NCBI RefSeq assembly: GCF_002869965.1 | Contig: NZ_PEBS01000003.1 | Location: forward strand, 62,001 to 126,000 | Source: Janthinobacterium sp. ROICE36 | GTDB taxonomy: Bacteria > Pseudomonadota > Gammaproteobacteria > Burkholderiales > Burkholderiaceae_D | Length of the DNA stretch: 64,000 bases | Reading direction: 5' to 3' | Shown: in pieces, positions 34,045-43,060 of the stretch | Layout: the number at the start of each line of letters is the position of its first letter | How positions within the stretch are numbered: position 1 is the first letter of the stretch | Position numbers and translations under genes: made by a program | Notes under the pieces: model-generated | Database searches by the model: none | What the model saw: only the letters and a program-made list of their open reading frames with translations | Told to the model about the DNA's origin: nothing

Positions 34045-35688
34045 TCAGTCCGCCACCACCACGCGATTCTTGCCCGTCTGCTTGGCCTGGTACATGGCGC
34101 GGTCGGCGCGCTTGACCAGCTCGGCCTGGTCTTCGTTGGGCAGGCGCAGGGCCACGCCGGCGGAAAAGGTGATCAGCACTTTTTCGTTGTCGTGCAGGAA
34201 GAAATGCCGGGTCAGTTCGCGCTGCAAGCGCGTCATGGTCGACGCGGCCGCTTCGACCGTGGTTTCCGGCAGCAAGATGAGAAATTCCTCGCCGCCGAAG
34301 CGGGCGATGACGTCCATCGAGCGCAGGGTTTCCTTGACGATCTTCACCAGGTGTTTCAAGGCGGCATCGCCAGCCAGGTGGCCATACGTGTCGTTCAGGC
34401 GCTTGAAATCGTCCAGGTCCAGCATGGCGATGCACAGCGGGGTGCCGCGGCGGTCGGAGCGGGCCGTCTCGCGCTCGAACACATCGTCCAGGCCACGGCG
34501 GTTCAGGCTGCCTGTCAACTGGTCTTCCCGCACCAGTTCGCTCATATGCTGGAGCTTCGCTTCCAGGGTGTGGATGCGCTGTTCCGCATCCTGTACTTCC
34601 TGGCGCGCCAGCACCATTTTGTCGCGTGCGCGCAGGGCTTCGTTCTGCACCATGCGCGTTTCGCGCAAAACTTCGTCGAGAACGCTGTTCAATTCGCTGA
34701 TATTTTCCGCCTGGCTGATCTTTTCCGAATAGCCGCCGATCTTTTCATGGAAGTCGCCCGTGCTGGCCGCCACTTGCCCCAGGCGGTCGATGAAGGTCAT
34801 CATCATGTTCTTCACCGTCAGCTTGACGTCGGACAGGCTGTGCTTGAGCTGGCTCTGCTTGTAGATGACTTCCTTCAGGCTGCGCGTGGCGTCTTCCAGC
34901 GCGCGCTGGTCGAGCGGGCCGGCGATCAGGTTTTGCACGGCATCGACCTGGCCGCGCAGCCAGCTGTCGTCGTCGAGCAATTGGCTGACGTTGTCCAGCA
35001 ACAACTTGAACAGGCGCAGCAGCAATTCCTGCTGTTCGGCCGTGTCGCCGCTTTTGAGTTCGATCTGGTAGCACAGCTGCTTCAGGCGCAGCGCCGCTTC
35101 GTTCAGCGCCTCTTCCGTGTGCGCCAGTTTGATGGCCGCGCCCAGGGATTCGGCTTCTTCTACCAGCGCGGGCGTGCCCGTCAGCAAGGTGGCGACGGCA
35201 AAGCCCAGGGTGCGGCTGAGCAATTCACGCAGGGTGCGCGTCTGTTCGCCGTCCGGCAGGGGCGGCAATTCGATGCCGCCGCCTTTCTTGACCTGTTTTT
35301 CCGCCAGTTGCGCCAAGGTGCGCGCATAGCTGTCCCAGTCGCGCGCTTTGAGGGCGCGCTGGAAGCGTCGGCCAAAGTCGCCCAGTTCGCCCGCCGATTC
35401 GCTCATCTTGGCGGCAAATTGCGTCAGGACGTTTTCCGCGCCGCTCTCCGTGGGAGCGCTGGCGGCCAGCACGGCAGCCGGGGTGGCAGGCGTATCGTCC
35501 GGTTCGCTGATGCCGGCGATTTCATTGTAGATATCGCGGTAGGCGCTCGGCGTGGGGGCGATGCGGCGCGTGGCCAGGCGTCGAAACGCTTCGCGGGCGA
35601 TATCGGCCGGATTCATCGCCGCAGCGGCGGCGGTAGTCGTGGTGCCAGCGGGCGCGCTTGCTGGTGGAGTTGGCAATTTACTGGACAT
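34045..35688 (-). CDS. diguanylate cyclase (GGDEF), soluble
   Basis: The protein has 547 residues. The N-terminal 380 residues are helical with no transmembrane segment, including a coiled-coil stretch (ARDKMVLARQEVQDAEQRIHTLEAKLQHMSELVREDQ). The C-terminal GGDEF domain has an intact GGEEF active site (465-469), DLDDFKRLNDTYGH metal/substrate motif, and an RxxD inhibitory site (R456 to D459). It should make c-di-GMP with product inhibition. The N-terminal sensory family was not identified. It sits between fliC and a two-component system. Confidence 0.93.
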   Translation of the reverse strand: MSSKLPTPPASAPAGTTTTAAAAAMNPADIAREAFRRLATRRIAPTPSAYRDIYNEIAGISEPDDTPATPAAVLAASAPTESGAENVLTQFAAKMSESAGELGDFGRRFQRALKARDWDSYARTLAQLAEKQVKKGGGIELPPLPDGEQTRTLRELLSRTLGFAVATLLTGTPALVEEAESLGAAIKLAHTEEALNEAALRLKQLCYQIELKSGDTAEQQELLLRLFKLLLDNVSQLLDDDSWLRGQVDAVQNLIAGPLDQRALEDATRSLKEVIYKQSQLKHSLSDVKLTVKNMMMTFIDRLGQVAASTGDFHEKIGGYSEKISQAENISELNSVLDEVLRETRMVQNEALRARDKMVLARQEVQDAEQRIHTLEAKLQHMSELVREDQLTGSLNRRGLDDVFERETARSDRRGTPLCIAMLDLDDFKRLNDTYGHLAGDAALKHLVKIVKETLRSMDVIARFGGEEFLILLPETTVEAAASTMTRLQRELTRHFFLHDNEKVLITFSAGVALRLPNEDQAELVKRADRAMYQAKQTGKNRVVVAD

Positions 35689-35817
35689 GTAGGCGCAGCC
35701 TTTTCAGATATTTCTCATTATCCCCATGATAGGCGAGTTGGCAAAGAACTTATTGTGCGAGAAGCAAGGAGAAGTCCTGTCAATTCGCCCGATGCCAGCG
35801 GGCATGCCGTTTTGTAG

Positions 35818-36465
35818 TCAATCCACCAGCTGGTTGCGGATGGCGTAATGCGTCAATTCGGCGCTGTTCTTGAGTTTCATCTTGACCAGCAAGCGGGCGC
35901 GGTATTCGCTGACGGTTTTCACGGATAATTTGAGCTCTTCGGCGATGGCGCCCACCGCCTTGCCCGAGGCGATCATGACCAGGGTCTGGTATTCGCGGTC
36001 CGACAAGGTGTCGTGCAAGGCCGTTTCGTGGTCTTCGCCCACCGTGCTGGCCAGTTCCTGCGCCAGCGAGGCGCTGATGTATTTCAAGCCTTGCGCCACC
36101 TGGCGGATGGCCGTGACCAGTTCGCGCGGGGCACTCTGTTTCGTCAGGTAGCCGGCCGCGCCCGCCTTGAGCGAACGGATGGCGTACTGGTCTTCGCGGT
36201 GCATGGAGAGCATCAGCACGGCCAGTTCCGGCTTTTCCTTCTTGATCTGCTTGAGCACCTCGATGCCGCTGCGGTCGGGCAGGGAGATGTCGAGCAGCAA
36301 CACCTGGCATTTCGAGCCGCGGAACAGTTTGATGGCGTCGTGGCCATTTTCAGCCTCGCCGGCAACGATGATGTCCTTCGTATCGGCGAGGATTTGTTTC
36401 AAGCCCTCGCGCACGATCGCGTGATCGTCGGCGATGAATACTCGGATGGTGGCTTTTTCTTTCAT
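35818..36465 (-). CDS. NarL/FixJ-type response regulator
   Basis: The protein has 215 residues: receiver domain (1-120; acidic residues D13-D14, phospho-acceptor D59 in LLLDISLPD, Lys in YLTKQSAP) and a LuxR-type HTH (about 150-212: LSDREYQTLVMIASGKAVGAIAEELKLSVKTVSEYRARLLVKMKLKNSAELTHYAIRNQL). The ATG at 36465 with AGGAAAC upstream is preferred over a GTG at 36492. It lies 30 bases downstream of its probable kinase. Confidence 0.93.
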   Translation of the reverse strand: MKEKATIRVFIADDHAIVREGLKQILADTKDIIVAGEAENGHDAIKLFRGSKCQVLLLDISLPDRSGIEVLKQIKKEKPELAVLMLSMHREDQYAIRSLKAGAAGYLTKQSAPRELVTAIRQVAQGLKYISASLAQELASTVGEDHETALHDTLSDREYQTLVMIASGKAVGAIAEELKLSVKTVSEYRARLLVKMKLKNSAELTHYAIRNQLVD

Positions 36466-36495
36466 GACGACGTTGTTTCCTATCTTATTCACCCA

Positions 36496-37998
36496 CTAGG
36501 CCGTGTCTGACGGCGGCCCGCTGTGCGCGGGCGCACTGGCTGCAGCCGCTATTATCGCCTCTCGCGCTGTGGTCAGCCGGATTTTTATGCTCAGGATGGT
36601 GCCGCCGTCCGGTCCATCCGTCAGGCTCAGGGTGCCGCCCAGCGCGCTGGCGCGTTCGGCCATGCCGCGGATGCCGAACGATTGCGGCTTGGCGCGGTCG
36701 GACAGGCGCATGCCGACGCCATTGTCGGCGATCGACAGGCTGATATGCTGGCGCTGCCGGGCCAGGCGCACGGTCACCTTGCTCGCCTGCGCATGTTTGG
36801 CGATATTCGTCAGCGCTTCCTGGGCGATGCGGAACAGGCTGGTTGCCTGGTCCAGCTCCAGATCGATGTGCTGACAGTTCGAAATGAACTGGCATTCGAT
36901 GCCGGCCTGGCGCGCGAATTCCTTCACCTGCCAGTCCAGCGCGGCAACCAGGCCCAGGTCCAGCATGGAAGGACGCAAGTCCAGCGAAATACGGTGTACG
37001 GCGTCGATGCTGCGGTCGACCAGGGCATCGACATAGTCGGCCTTTTCCTGCAACTGCGGGTCGTTCGGGGGCAGGCGGCGCGCCAGCATGGCCAGCGCCA
37101 TCTTGATCGCCGTCAAATTGCCGCCCAGGTCATCGTGCAGTTCGCGCGCCAGACGCGTGCGTTCGTGTTCCTTGACCTTGTCGATATGCGCCGTCAGTTC
37201 GGCCAGGCGGGCGCGCGACTGGCGCACTTCGATCTGTTCGAGCCGGCTTTCCGTGATATTCGTCATGATGCCTTCCCACTGCACCGTGCCGTCGGCCAGC
37301 GCGCGCGGCGTGGAGCGCAGGTTGATCCATTTGACGTCCTTCCAGGCATCGATCCAGATCCGGCCTTCCCAGTTCCAGCTCCACAAGGCCGTCTTTGAGG
37401 CCTGCATCGACTCGAGATACGAGGCGCGGTCGTCGGCCAGTATCAGCTGGTAGAACAGTTCCGGGCGCGCATGCAGCTGTGCCGGCTCCAAGCCCAGCAA
37501 GGCCTGGCAGCCATCGCTCAGGTAGGCAAAAGATGCCCGACCATCCGCATGCAGGCAGAACTGGTACACCAGGCCCGGCGTATTCGAGACGATGGCGTTG
37601 AAGCGCGACTGCACCTGCGCCAGGGCGGCGGCCGTCGCCTGCGGCGTGCGCAAGTCTTCGCCCTCGGCCAGGAGCAGGGCGCGCCCCTGGCGGCTGGCGC
37701 GCGACAGGTGCAGGCTGAGCGAATACCGGCTGCCATCGCGGCGGCGCTGCTGCACGTGCAGCAGGGCTTGCGCGCCGATGCTGTCGTCCAAAGTCGCCAG
37801 CACGGCGGCCAGCTGCTGCGCGTCGAGCTGCGGCGCCAGGGTGAAGGGCGTCATCGTCAGCAATTGCTTGCGTGCATATTGCAAGTTGTCGCAGGCGGCA
37901 TCGTTGGCGTCCAGCAATTGCAAGCTGGCCGCGTCGTACAGGTAGATTTCCGGCGCCGCCGCGCGCATGGCGGGGGCCAGCCGGGGAGTGTCGTGCAT
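36496..37998 (-). CDS. soluble PAS histidine kinase (NarL/UhpB group)
   Basis: The protein has 500 residues and no transmembrane helix. Two PAS-like regions (about 15-115 and 130-255) precede a HisKA_3 dimerisation domain with phospho-acceptor H288 (HERTRLARELHDDLGGNLTAIKMAL) and an HATPase_c domain (EALTNIAKHAQASKVTV, IADNGVGM, SFGIRGMAERASALGGTL). ATG 37998 has AAAGG seven bases upstream; ATG 38016, overlapping the upstream stop as TGATG, would add six residues. It likely phosphorylates the regulator at 35818-36465. Confidence 0.93.
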   Translation of the reverse strand: MHDTPRLAPAMRAAAPEIYLYDAASLQLLDANDAACDNLQYARKQLLTMTPFTLAPQLDAQQLAAVLATLDDSIGAQALLHVQQRRRDGSRYSLSLHLSRASRQGRALLLAEGEDLRTPQATAAALAQVQSRFNAIVSNTPGLVYQFCLHADGRASFAYLSDGCQALLGLEPAQLHARPELFYQLILADDRASYLESMQASKTALWSWNWEGRIWIDAWKDVKWINLRSTPRALADGTVQWEGIMTNITESRLEQIEVRQSRARLAELTAHIDKVKEHERTRLARELHDDLGGNLTAIKMALAMLARRLPPNDPQLQEKADYVDALVDRSIDAVHRISLDLRPSMLDLGLVAALDWQVKEFARQAGIECQFISNCQHIDLELDQATSLFRIAQEALTNIAKHAQASKVTVRLARQRQHISLSIADNGVGMRLSDRAKPQSFGIRGMAERASALGGTLSLTDGPDGGTILSIKIRLTTAREAIIAAAASAPAHSGPPSDTA

Positions 37999-38015
37999 GG
38001 AATGGCCTTTCTTCA

Positions 38016-38603
38016 TCAGCGGCGGGCGCGCCAGAAAGCGGCGAAGCGGCGCAGCACCCTGGCTGGGCGGGATTGATGGCGACCTGGCGTGCTCTTGCGC
38101 AAGCGCTGCCACCAGGCGCGGCGGGCGCGGCCCAGCGCGGCCGACAGGCGGCTGACGCGCCGCCACGGACGCGTGGCGCGCAGGCGGGCGATCCAGCGGT
38201 CCTTGGTTTCCATGAACAGGCCATGCCAGCGCGCAAACCACGGCAAACTGAGCAGGGTAGGGCGCGTCAGGCTGTACAGGCGGGCCACGGCGGCCGCGCC
38301 GCCCAGCTTGGCGATGACGATCACGCCGATGCCGGAAAACGCATGGCCGCGCGCGATCGCCAACAGGGCCAGCAGCTTGACGGGAAACAGCAGTACGGCC
38401 GGCAGCGCGAAGACGGCCAGCGCCCAGTACGGCGGCAGCCGCTTGATCCACGCTTCGAGCGCATGCAGGGGCGGAAATTGCGCCACCACCTGCATGATGC
38501 GCGCGCCCGTCGCCCACAGCCATTCCTCGATCAGCAGGAAGATGGCGGCCAGGTAGACCAGCGGCGCGAACAGCCAGCGCCTGACTCTGTAGAATTTTTT
38601 CAT
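38016..38603 (-). CDS. membrane protein of unknown function, coupled to the histidine kinase
   Basis: The protein has 195 residues. Three hydrophobic segments (about 9-30, 57-80, 86-107) are followed by a tail of about 75 residues very rich in Arg and Trp (WRRVSRLSAALGRARRAWWQRLRK...). No family was recognised. Its stop touches an in-frame kinase ATG (TGATG), suggesting coupled translation and a role as membrane partner or sensor for the soluble kinase; this is inference. Confidence 0.75.
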   Translation of the reverse strand: MKKFYRVRRWLFAPLVYLAAIFLLIEEWLWATGARIMQVVAQFPPLHALEAWIKRLPPYWALAVFALPAVLLFPVKLLALLAIARGHAFSGIGVIVIAKLGGAAAVARLYSLTRPTLLSLPWFARWHGLFMETKDRWIARLRATRPWRRVSRLSAALGRARRAWWQRLRKSTPGRHQSRPARVLRRFAAFWRARR

Positions 38604-38718
38604 CCGTCTCCGTGTGCGGCGCAGGTTTGCCGCGATTGCCTCGATGATACGTCAAAAAAGCCCGTTTGCCCCTGCATCCGGTGTGTCTGTGGCGCGCTGG
38701 CGGGGCTACAATAGGCAG

Positions 38719-39291
38719 ATGAATAAAGCCTTTGTAAAAGAATCCGACAACGACGACGATGAAGAAGCGGCCGTGCTGGCGCTGGCCATCCCCGCCGGCG
38801 CCAAGAACTACATCACGCCGGCCGGCTACCAGCGCATCAAGGAAGAGTTGCTGCAACTGATCGACGTCGACCGTCCGGAAGTGGTGCGTATCGTGCATTG
38901 GGCGGCGTCGAATGGCGACCGTTCGGAAAATGGCGACTATATCTATGGCAAGCGGCGCCTGCGCGAAATTGACCGCCGCATCCGCTTTCTCACCAAGCGC
39001 ATGGACCTGGCCGCCATCGTCGACCCCAGCGTACACCATGGCAACGACCAGGTGTTTTTCGGCGCCACGGTAACCTACCGCACGAGCGACGGCGAAACGC
39101 ACACCATCACCATCGTCGGCATCGATGAATTCGACCCCCTGAACGGCAAGATCAGCTGGGTCTCGCCGATGGCCCGCACCATCACCAAGGCGCGCGAAGG
39201 CGACCTCATCACCCTCAACACGCCGCTGGGCGAGCAGGAACTGGAATTGCTGGAAGTGACGTATCCGGCGCCGGGGGGAGACTTGATCTGA
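38719..39291 (+). CDS. greB: GreB, transcript cleavage factor
   Basis: The protein has 190 residues: acidic N-terminal extension (about 1-25), GreA/GreB coiled coil with the catalytic acidic tip (AASNGDRSENGDYIYGKRRLREIDRRIRFLTKRM) and the C-terminal FKBP-like domain (DQVFFGATVTYRTSDGETHTITIVGIDEFDPLNGKISWVSPMARTITKAREGD). GreB rescues backtracked RNA polymerase. A TACAAT box (38707-38712) lies 6 bases upstream of the ATG, perhaps too close for a leader. Confidence 0.95.
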   Translation: MNKAFVKESDNDDDEEAAVLALAIPAGAKNYITPAGYQRIKEELLQLIDVDRPEVVRIVHWAASNGDRSENGDYIYGKRRLREIDRRIRFLTKRMDLAAIVDPSVHHGNDQVFFGATVTYRTSDGETHTITIVGIDEFDPLNGKISWVSPMARTITKAREGDLITLNTPLGEQELELLEVTYPAPGGDLI

Positions 39292-39303
39292 TGTTCGGCG
39301 CAT

Positions 39304-39345
39304 GAAAAAACGGCTGGGCAGAGAAATCTGGCCAGCCGTTTTTTT
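39304..39345. terminator. bidirectional terminator between greB and spoT
   Basis: Six A residues and CGGCTGG (39311-39317) pair with CCAGCCG (39332-39338) and seven T residues (39339-39345). It works on both strands and serves the convergent greB and spoT genes. Confidence 0.9.
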
Positions 39346-41617
39346 AATTGCGCTCCCGGAGTATCCGGTTGACCCCGGCGACGCGGCGCACATTGCGCAG
39401 CAGGGCGGCCAGGTGGACGCGGTCCTTGACTTGCACGGTGAAGCGCAGCTGGTCGAGGACGTTGTCCTTGTCTTCGTCCATGCCCACATAGATGATATTG
39501 GCGTCGGACTCGCCGATTTCGGCGGCCACGCGGGCCAGGATGCCCCGTTCGCTGTTGATCAGCACCTTGATGCGGCAGTCGAAGCGGCGGTTCAGTTCTG
39601 TTCCCCAGCGCACGGCGATCCAGCGGTCCGGTTCCTTGGCGCGCTGGCGCTTGGCTTGCGAGCAGTCGCTCGTGTGCACCAGCAAACCCTGGTCGCGGCG
39701 CAGCTGGCCGATGATCTGGTCGCCGGGAATCGGCAAACAGCAGGGCGCCAGTTGCACCGAGACGCCTTCGCTGCCGCAAATGGTAACGGGGTCGAGTTCG
39801 CTGCCGTTATTGTGTTCCACCGGCATGCTGGCCGCTTCGCCGCCGATCAGGCCGAAGATGTGGCGCGCCACCAGGGTGGCCATGCGCTTGCCGATGCCGA
39901 TGTCCGCATACAGCTCGTCCATGGAATTGGCGCTCGACTCGTTCAGCAGGCGTTCGACCAGCGGCGCCGGCAGGTCGGCGTCGATATTCAGCGTCTGCAG
40001 CGCCTGCGATAGCAGTTGCTGGCCCAGGGCGATCGATTCGGGCAGGTTGATCGTGCGCAAATGGTGGCGGATGGCCGAACGGGCCTTGCCGGTGCGCACG
40101 AACGATAGCCAGGTAGGGCTGGGGCGCGACGAGGAATCGGTGATGATTTCAACGATGTCGCCATTGTGCAGCTCGGTGCGCAAGGGCGAGGTTTCGTTGT
40201 TGATCTTGACGGCCACGGTCTGGTCGCCGATGCCCGTATGGATAGAATAGGCGAAGTCGATGGCCGTGGCGCCGCGCGGCAGGGCGATGATCTTCGACTT
40301 CGGCGTAAACACATAGACGGAATCGGGGAACAGGTCGACCTTGACGTGTTCGAGGAATTCGGCCGAGTCGCCCGTCTGCTGCTGGATGTCGAGCAAGGAT
40401 TGCAGCCACGCATGGGTGCGCTGCTGCAAGTCGGACGGGTTCGATTCGCCGCTCTTGTACAACCAGTGCGCCGCCACGCCCGATTCGGCCGTGCGGTGCA
40501 TTTCCTGGGTGCGGATCTGGAATTCGACGGGGGTGCCGTAGGGGCCGATGACGGTCGTGTGCAGCGACTGGTAGCCGTTCAGCTTGCGGATCGCGATGTA
40601 ATCCTTGAACTTGCCCGGCATGGGCTTGTACAGGCTGTGCAGGGTGCCCAGGGTCACGTAACAATCGGCAAAACTGCCCACCACCACGCGGAAGCCGTAC
40701 ACGTCCAGCACTTGCGAGAACGACAAATGCTTGTTGCGCATCTTTTTATAGATGTCGTACAGGGTCTTTTCGCGGCCCGTGACGTCGGCCTCGAGTTCGG
40801 CCATGGACAGGGTGCTTTTCACCGCTTCCATGATCTTGTTGACCACTTCGCGCCGGTTGCCGCGCGCCGCCTTGACGGCTTTCGCCAGGGTGCGGTAGCG
40901 CATCGGGTACAGGTGCGAGAACGACAGGTCCTGCAGCTCGTGGTAAATATTGTTCAGGCCAAGGCGGTGCGCGATCGGCACGTACACTTCCATGGTCTCG
41001 CTGGCGATGCGGCGCTTTTTTGCCGCCGTCATGAAGTCCAAGGTGCGCATATTGTGCAGGCGGTCGGCCAGCTTGATCAGGATCACGCGCACGTCGGACG
41101 CCATGGCCAGCAGCATCTTGCGGAAGTTTTCCGCCTGCGCTTCGATCTGGCTCTGGAATTCGATTTTTTCCAGCTTCGACAGGCCGTCGACCAGGTGCGC
41201 CACGGGCGCGCCGAAGCGCTCGATCAACTCTTCCTTCTTGACGTCCTGGTCTTCCATGACGTCGTGCAGCAGGGCGGCCATGATGGCTTGCGCGTCGAGT
41301 TTCCAGTCGGCGCAGATTTCGGCGACAGCGATCGGATGCGAGATATACGGCTCGCCCGAGCGGCGCATCTGGCCCAGGTGCATTTCGTCGGAGAAGCGGT
41401 AGGCTTCCTTGACTTTTTTCAGGTCGGCGGGGGACAGGTATTCGGCCAGCTTGTCGGCCAGCTGGCTGACGGAGGCGACGCCCGGTGCAGGCGCTGCAAC
41501 AGTGCCGCTGCCGGACGTGCCGACACCGGGCGTGGAAGCACCCTGTGGTTTTGCCGCCTGGCGCGGGGCCAGGGGCGGCAGTGCTGCAGAAGTCGTGTCG
41601 GCTGGGGTCAGACTCAT
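39344..41617 (-). CDS. spoT: SpoT-like bifunctional (p)ppGpp synthetase/hydrolase
   Basis: The protein has 757 residues. A 50-residue Ala/Pro/Gly-rich leader precedes the HD hydrolase (HD at 118-119 in LLHDVMEDQD), the synthetase domain (GREKTLYDIYKKMRNKHLSFSQVLDVYGFRVVV, YKPMPGKFKDYIAIRKLNGYQSLHT), TGS, and ACT (VRWGTELNRRFDCRIKVLINSERGILARVAAEIGESDANI). Both active sites look intact, favouring SpoT over RelA. It lies downstream of rpoZ and gmk, the classic order. Confidence 0.95.
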   Translation of the reverse strand: MSLTPADTTSAALPPLAPRQAAKPQGASTPGVGTSGSGTVAAPAPGVASVSQLADKLAEYLSPADLKKVKEAYRFSDEMHLGQMRRSGEPYISHPIAVAEICADWKLDAQAIMAALLHDVMEDQDVKKEELIERFGAPVAHLVDGLSKLEKIEFQSQIEAQAENFRKMLLAMASDVRVILIKLADRLHNMRTLDFMTAAKKRRIASETMEVYVPIAHRLGLNNIYHELQDLSFSHLYPMRYRTLAKAVKAARGNRREVVNKIMEAVKSTLSMAELEADVTGREKTLYDIYKKMRNKHLSFSQVLDVYGFRVVVGSFADCYVTLGTLHSLYKPMPGKFKDYIAIRKLNGYQSLHTTVIGPYGTPVEFQIRTQEMHRTAESGVAAHWLYKSGESNPSDLQQRTHAWLQSLLDIQQQTGDSAEFLEHVKVDLFPDSVYVFTPKSKIIALPRGATAIDFAYSIHTGIGDQTVAVKINNETSPLRTELHNGDIVEIITDSSSRPSPTWLSFVRTGKARSAIRHHLRTINLPESIALGQQLLSQALQTLNIDADLPAPLVERLLNESSANSMDELYADIGIGKRMATLVARHIFGLIGGEAASMPVEHNNGSELDPVTICGSEGVSVQLAPCCLPIPGDQIIGQLRRDQGLLVHTSDCSQAKRQRAKEPDRWIAVRWGTELNRRFDCRIKVLINSERGILARVAAEIGESDANIIYVGMDEDKDNVLDQLRFTVQVKDRVHLAALLRNVRRVAGVNRILRERN

Positions 41618-41698
41618 AAAACGTCGCGTTGCTTTACAGTGTGAATAAAGGATACGGTAGAACCAGGGGTCAGCACTGTTCCGGCACGCGGGTTCCCA

Positions 41699-41902
41699 CT
41701 ACATCGGGACCTTTTTCAGCATTTCGATGCCGACTTTACCGGCAGCGATTTCACGCAGCGCGACAACGGTAGGCTTGTCCTTGGCTTCCACCTTAGGGGT
41801 GTGTCCTTGCAACAACTGACGTGCGCGGTAGGTTGCAGCCAGGGTCAGCTGAAAGCGGTTAGGGATCTGTTTCAGGCAATCTTCGATGGTGATACGGGCC
41901 AT
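41699..41902 (-). CDS. rpoZ: RpoZ, RNA polymerase omega subunit
   Basis: The protein has 67 residues, normal for betaproteobacterial omega: [62 protein letters not shown]. It aids RNA polymerase assembly and forms part of a ppGpp site. ATG at 41902 with AGGAG upstream. Confidence 0.96.
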   Translation of the reverse strand: MARITIEDCLKQIPNRFQLTLAATYRARQLLQGHTPKVEAKDKPTVVALREIAAGKVGIEMLKKVPM

Positions 41903-41955
41903 AGTAACTCCTAATAGTGGTGCGTGGCGCTGTGTGAACTGGCGTGCAGGGACGA

Positions 41956-42594
41956 TTATTCTGCGTGCAGGCCCAGCTGGGCGAATAGCGATGCGTTGCG
42001 GGCCGCTTGTTGCGCAAACCGGCAACGGGCCGCTCTCACGATCGCGCTCAGTTCGGACAAAGCGACCGTAAACTCTTCATTGATAATAACATACTCGAAC
42101 TCGGGAGCGTGTGCGATTTCGCCGCCGGCCGCCAGCAGGCGGCGCGTAATCACATGCGGCTCGTCCTGGCCGCGCTTGTTCAGGCGCTCTTCCAGCGCAT
42201 CGATCGATGGCGGCAGGATGAAAATGCCGGCGGCGCGGGGGAATTGCTTGCGTACCTGGCGCGCGCCCTGCCAGTCGATTTCCAGCAGAATGTCGGTGCC
42301 GGCCAGCATTTGCTGTTCCACCATGATGCGCGAAGTGCCATAGTAATTGCCATGCACTTCCGCCCACTCCAGGAATTCGCCCTGGTCGGCGCGCGCGACA
42401 AAGTCTTCCGCTGTCGTGAAATAGTACTCGCGGCCGTGCTGCTCGCCCGGACGGGGCGCGCGCGTGGTGGTCGAGATCGACAATTTGATGCCGGGCTCTT
42501 GCGCCAGCAATGCATTGACCAGTGTCGATTTGCCGGCGCCCGATGGCGCGGCGACCACGAACAGGCTGCCGGAGAAGGCGGTAGGGTGGCTCAT
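41956..42594 (-). CDS. gmk: guanylate kinase
   Basis: The protein has 212 residues. The P-loop is [18 protein letters not shown] (about 13-30), followed by the GMP-binding motif [27 protein letters not shown]. It phosphorylates GMP to GDP. It is upstream of rpoZ and spoT, a cluster handling guanine nucleotides. Confidence 0.96.
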   Translation of the reverse strand: MSHPTAFSGSLFVVAAPSGAGKSTLVNALLAQEPGIKLSISTTTRAPRPGEQHGREYYFTTAEDFVARADQGEFLEWAEVHGNYYGTSRIMVEQQMLAGTDILLEIDWQGARQVRKQFPRAAGIFILPPSIDALEERLNKRGQDEPHVITRRLLAAGGEIAHAPEFEYVIINEEFTVALSELSAIVRAARCRFAQQAARNASLFAQLGLHAE

Positions 42595-42730
42595 GCGGAT
42601 CTTTCAATAATCGTGTTGTTGGCGCCGATGCTCGCGCAAGCGGCGCCCAATCCGGTATTTTACCAAGAGGCAAGGCAGCGAGCCAGTCCCTGCTGGCGGC
42701 ATGACAAAAAACAAACTGTCCGGAGCAGCC

Positions 42731-43057
42731 TCAGCGGGGCAGCCGGCCCACGGCGATTTCACCCGCATTCAGGATGATGGCCCGGCCATTCACATCGGTG
42801 CAGTCGCGGTTACTCAGGCGCACGACGGTGGTGTCGACGGACACTTCCGCGCCCAGGCTGCTGCGCGAGCAGATGCGATAAGAGGCAGGATCGGCGCCCG
42901 TGTAGATGGCGGCGCCGCGCTCCTTGAGCACGAAGCAGCCGGAGGCGCAGCTTTCGATAGCGTACGGCGATGGCTGCTGCGCCGTTTGCGCCTGCGCGCC
43001 TGCTGCCAGCAGCGCCAGGGCGGCGCTGGCGAGTATCCATGTGCGTGGCGTGGCCAT
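42731..43057 (-). CDS. small exported protein of unknown function
   Basis: The protein has 108 residues with a Sec signal peptide (WILASAALALLAAGAQAQ). The mature part has four Cys (first two in ESCASGCFVLKERG) that could form two disulfides, and a predicted beta-rich fold. No family recognised. Its ATG is 3 bases after the yicC stop, so it may be co-translated with yicC, although the products would act in different compartments. Confidence 0.7.
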   Translation of the reverse strand: MATPRTWILASAALALLAAGAQAQTAQQPSPYAIESCASGCFVLKERGAAIYTGADPASYRICSRSSLGAEVSVDTTVVRLSNRDCTDVNGRAIILNAGEIAVGRLPR

Positions 43058-43060
43058 CGC

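Noticed and set aside
38017..39489. A 997-codon minus-strand frame whose last half is the histidine kinase appears to extend far upstream.
   Set aside because: The upstream half is antisense to greB and overlaps the membrane protein in another frame, has no family features, and the kinase N-terminus is complete from 37998 or 38016.
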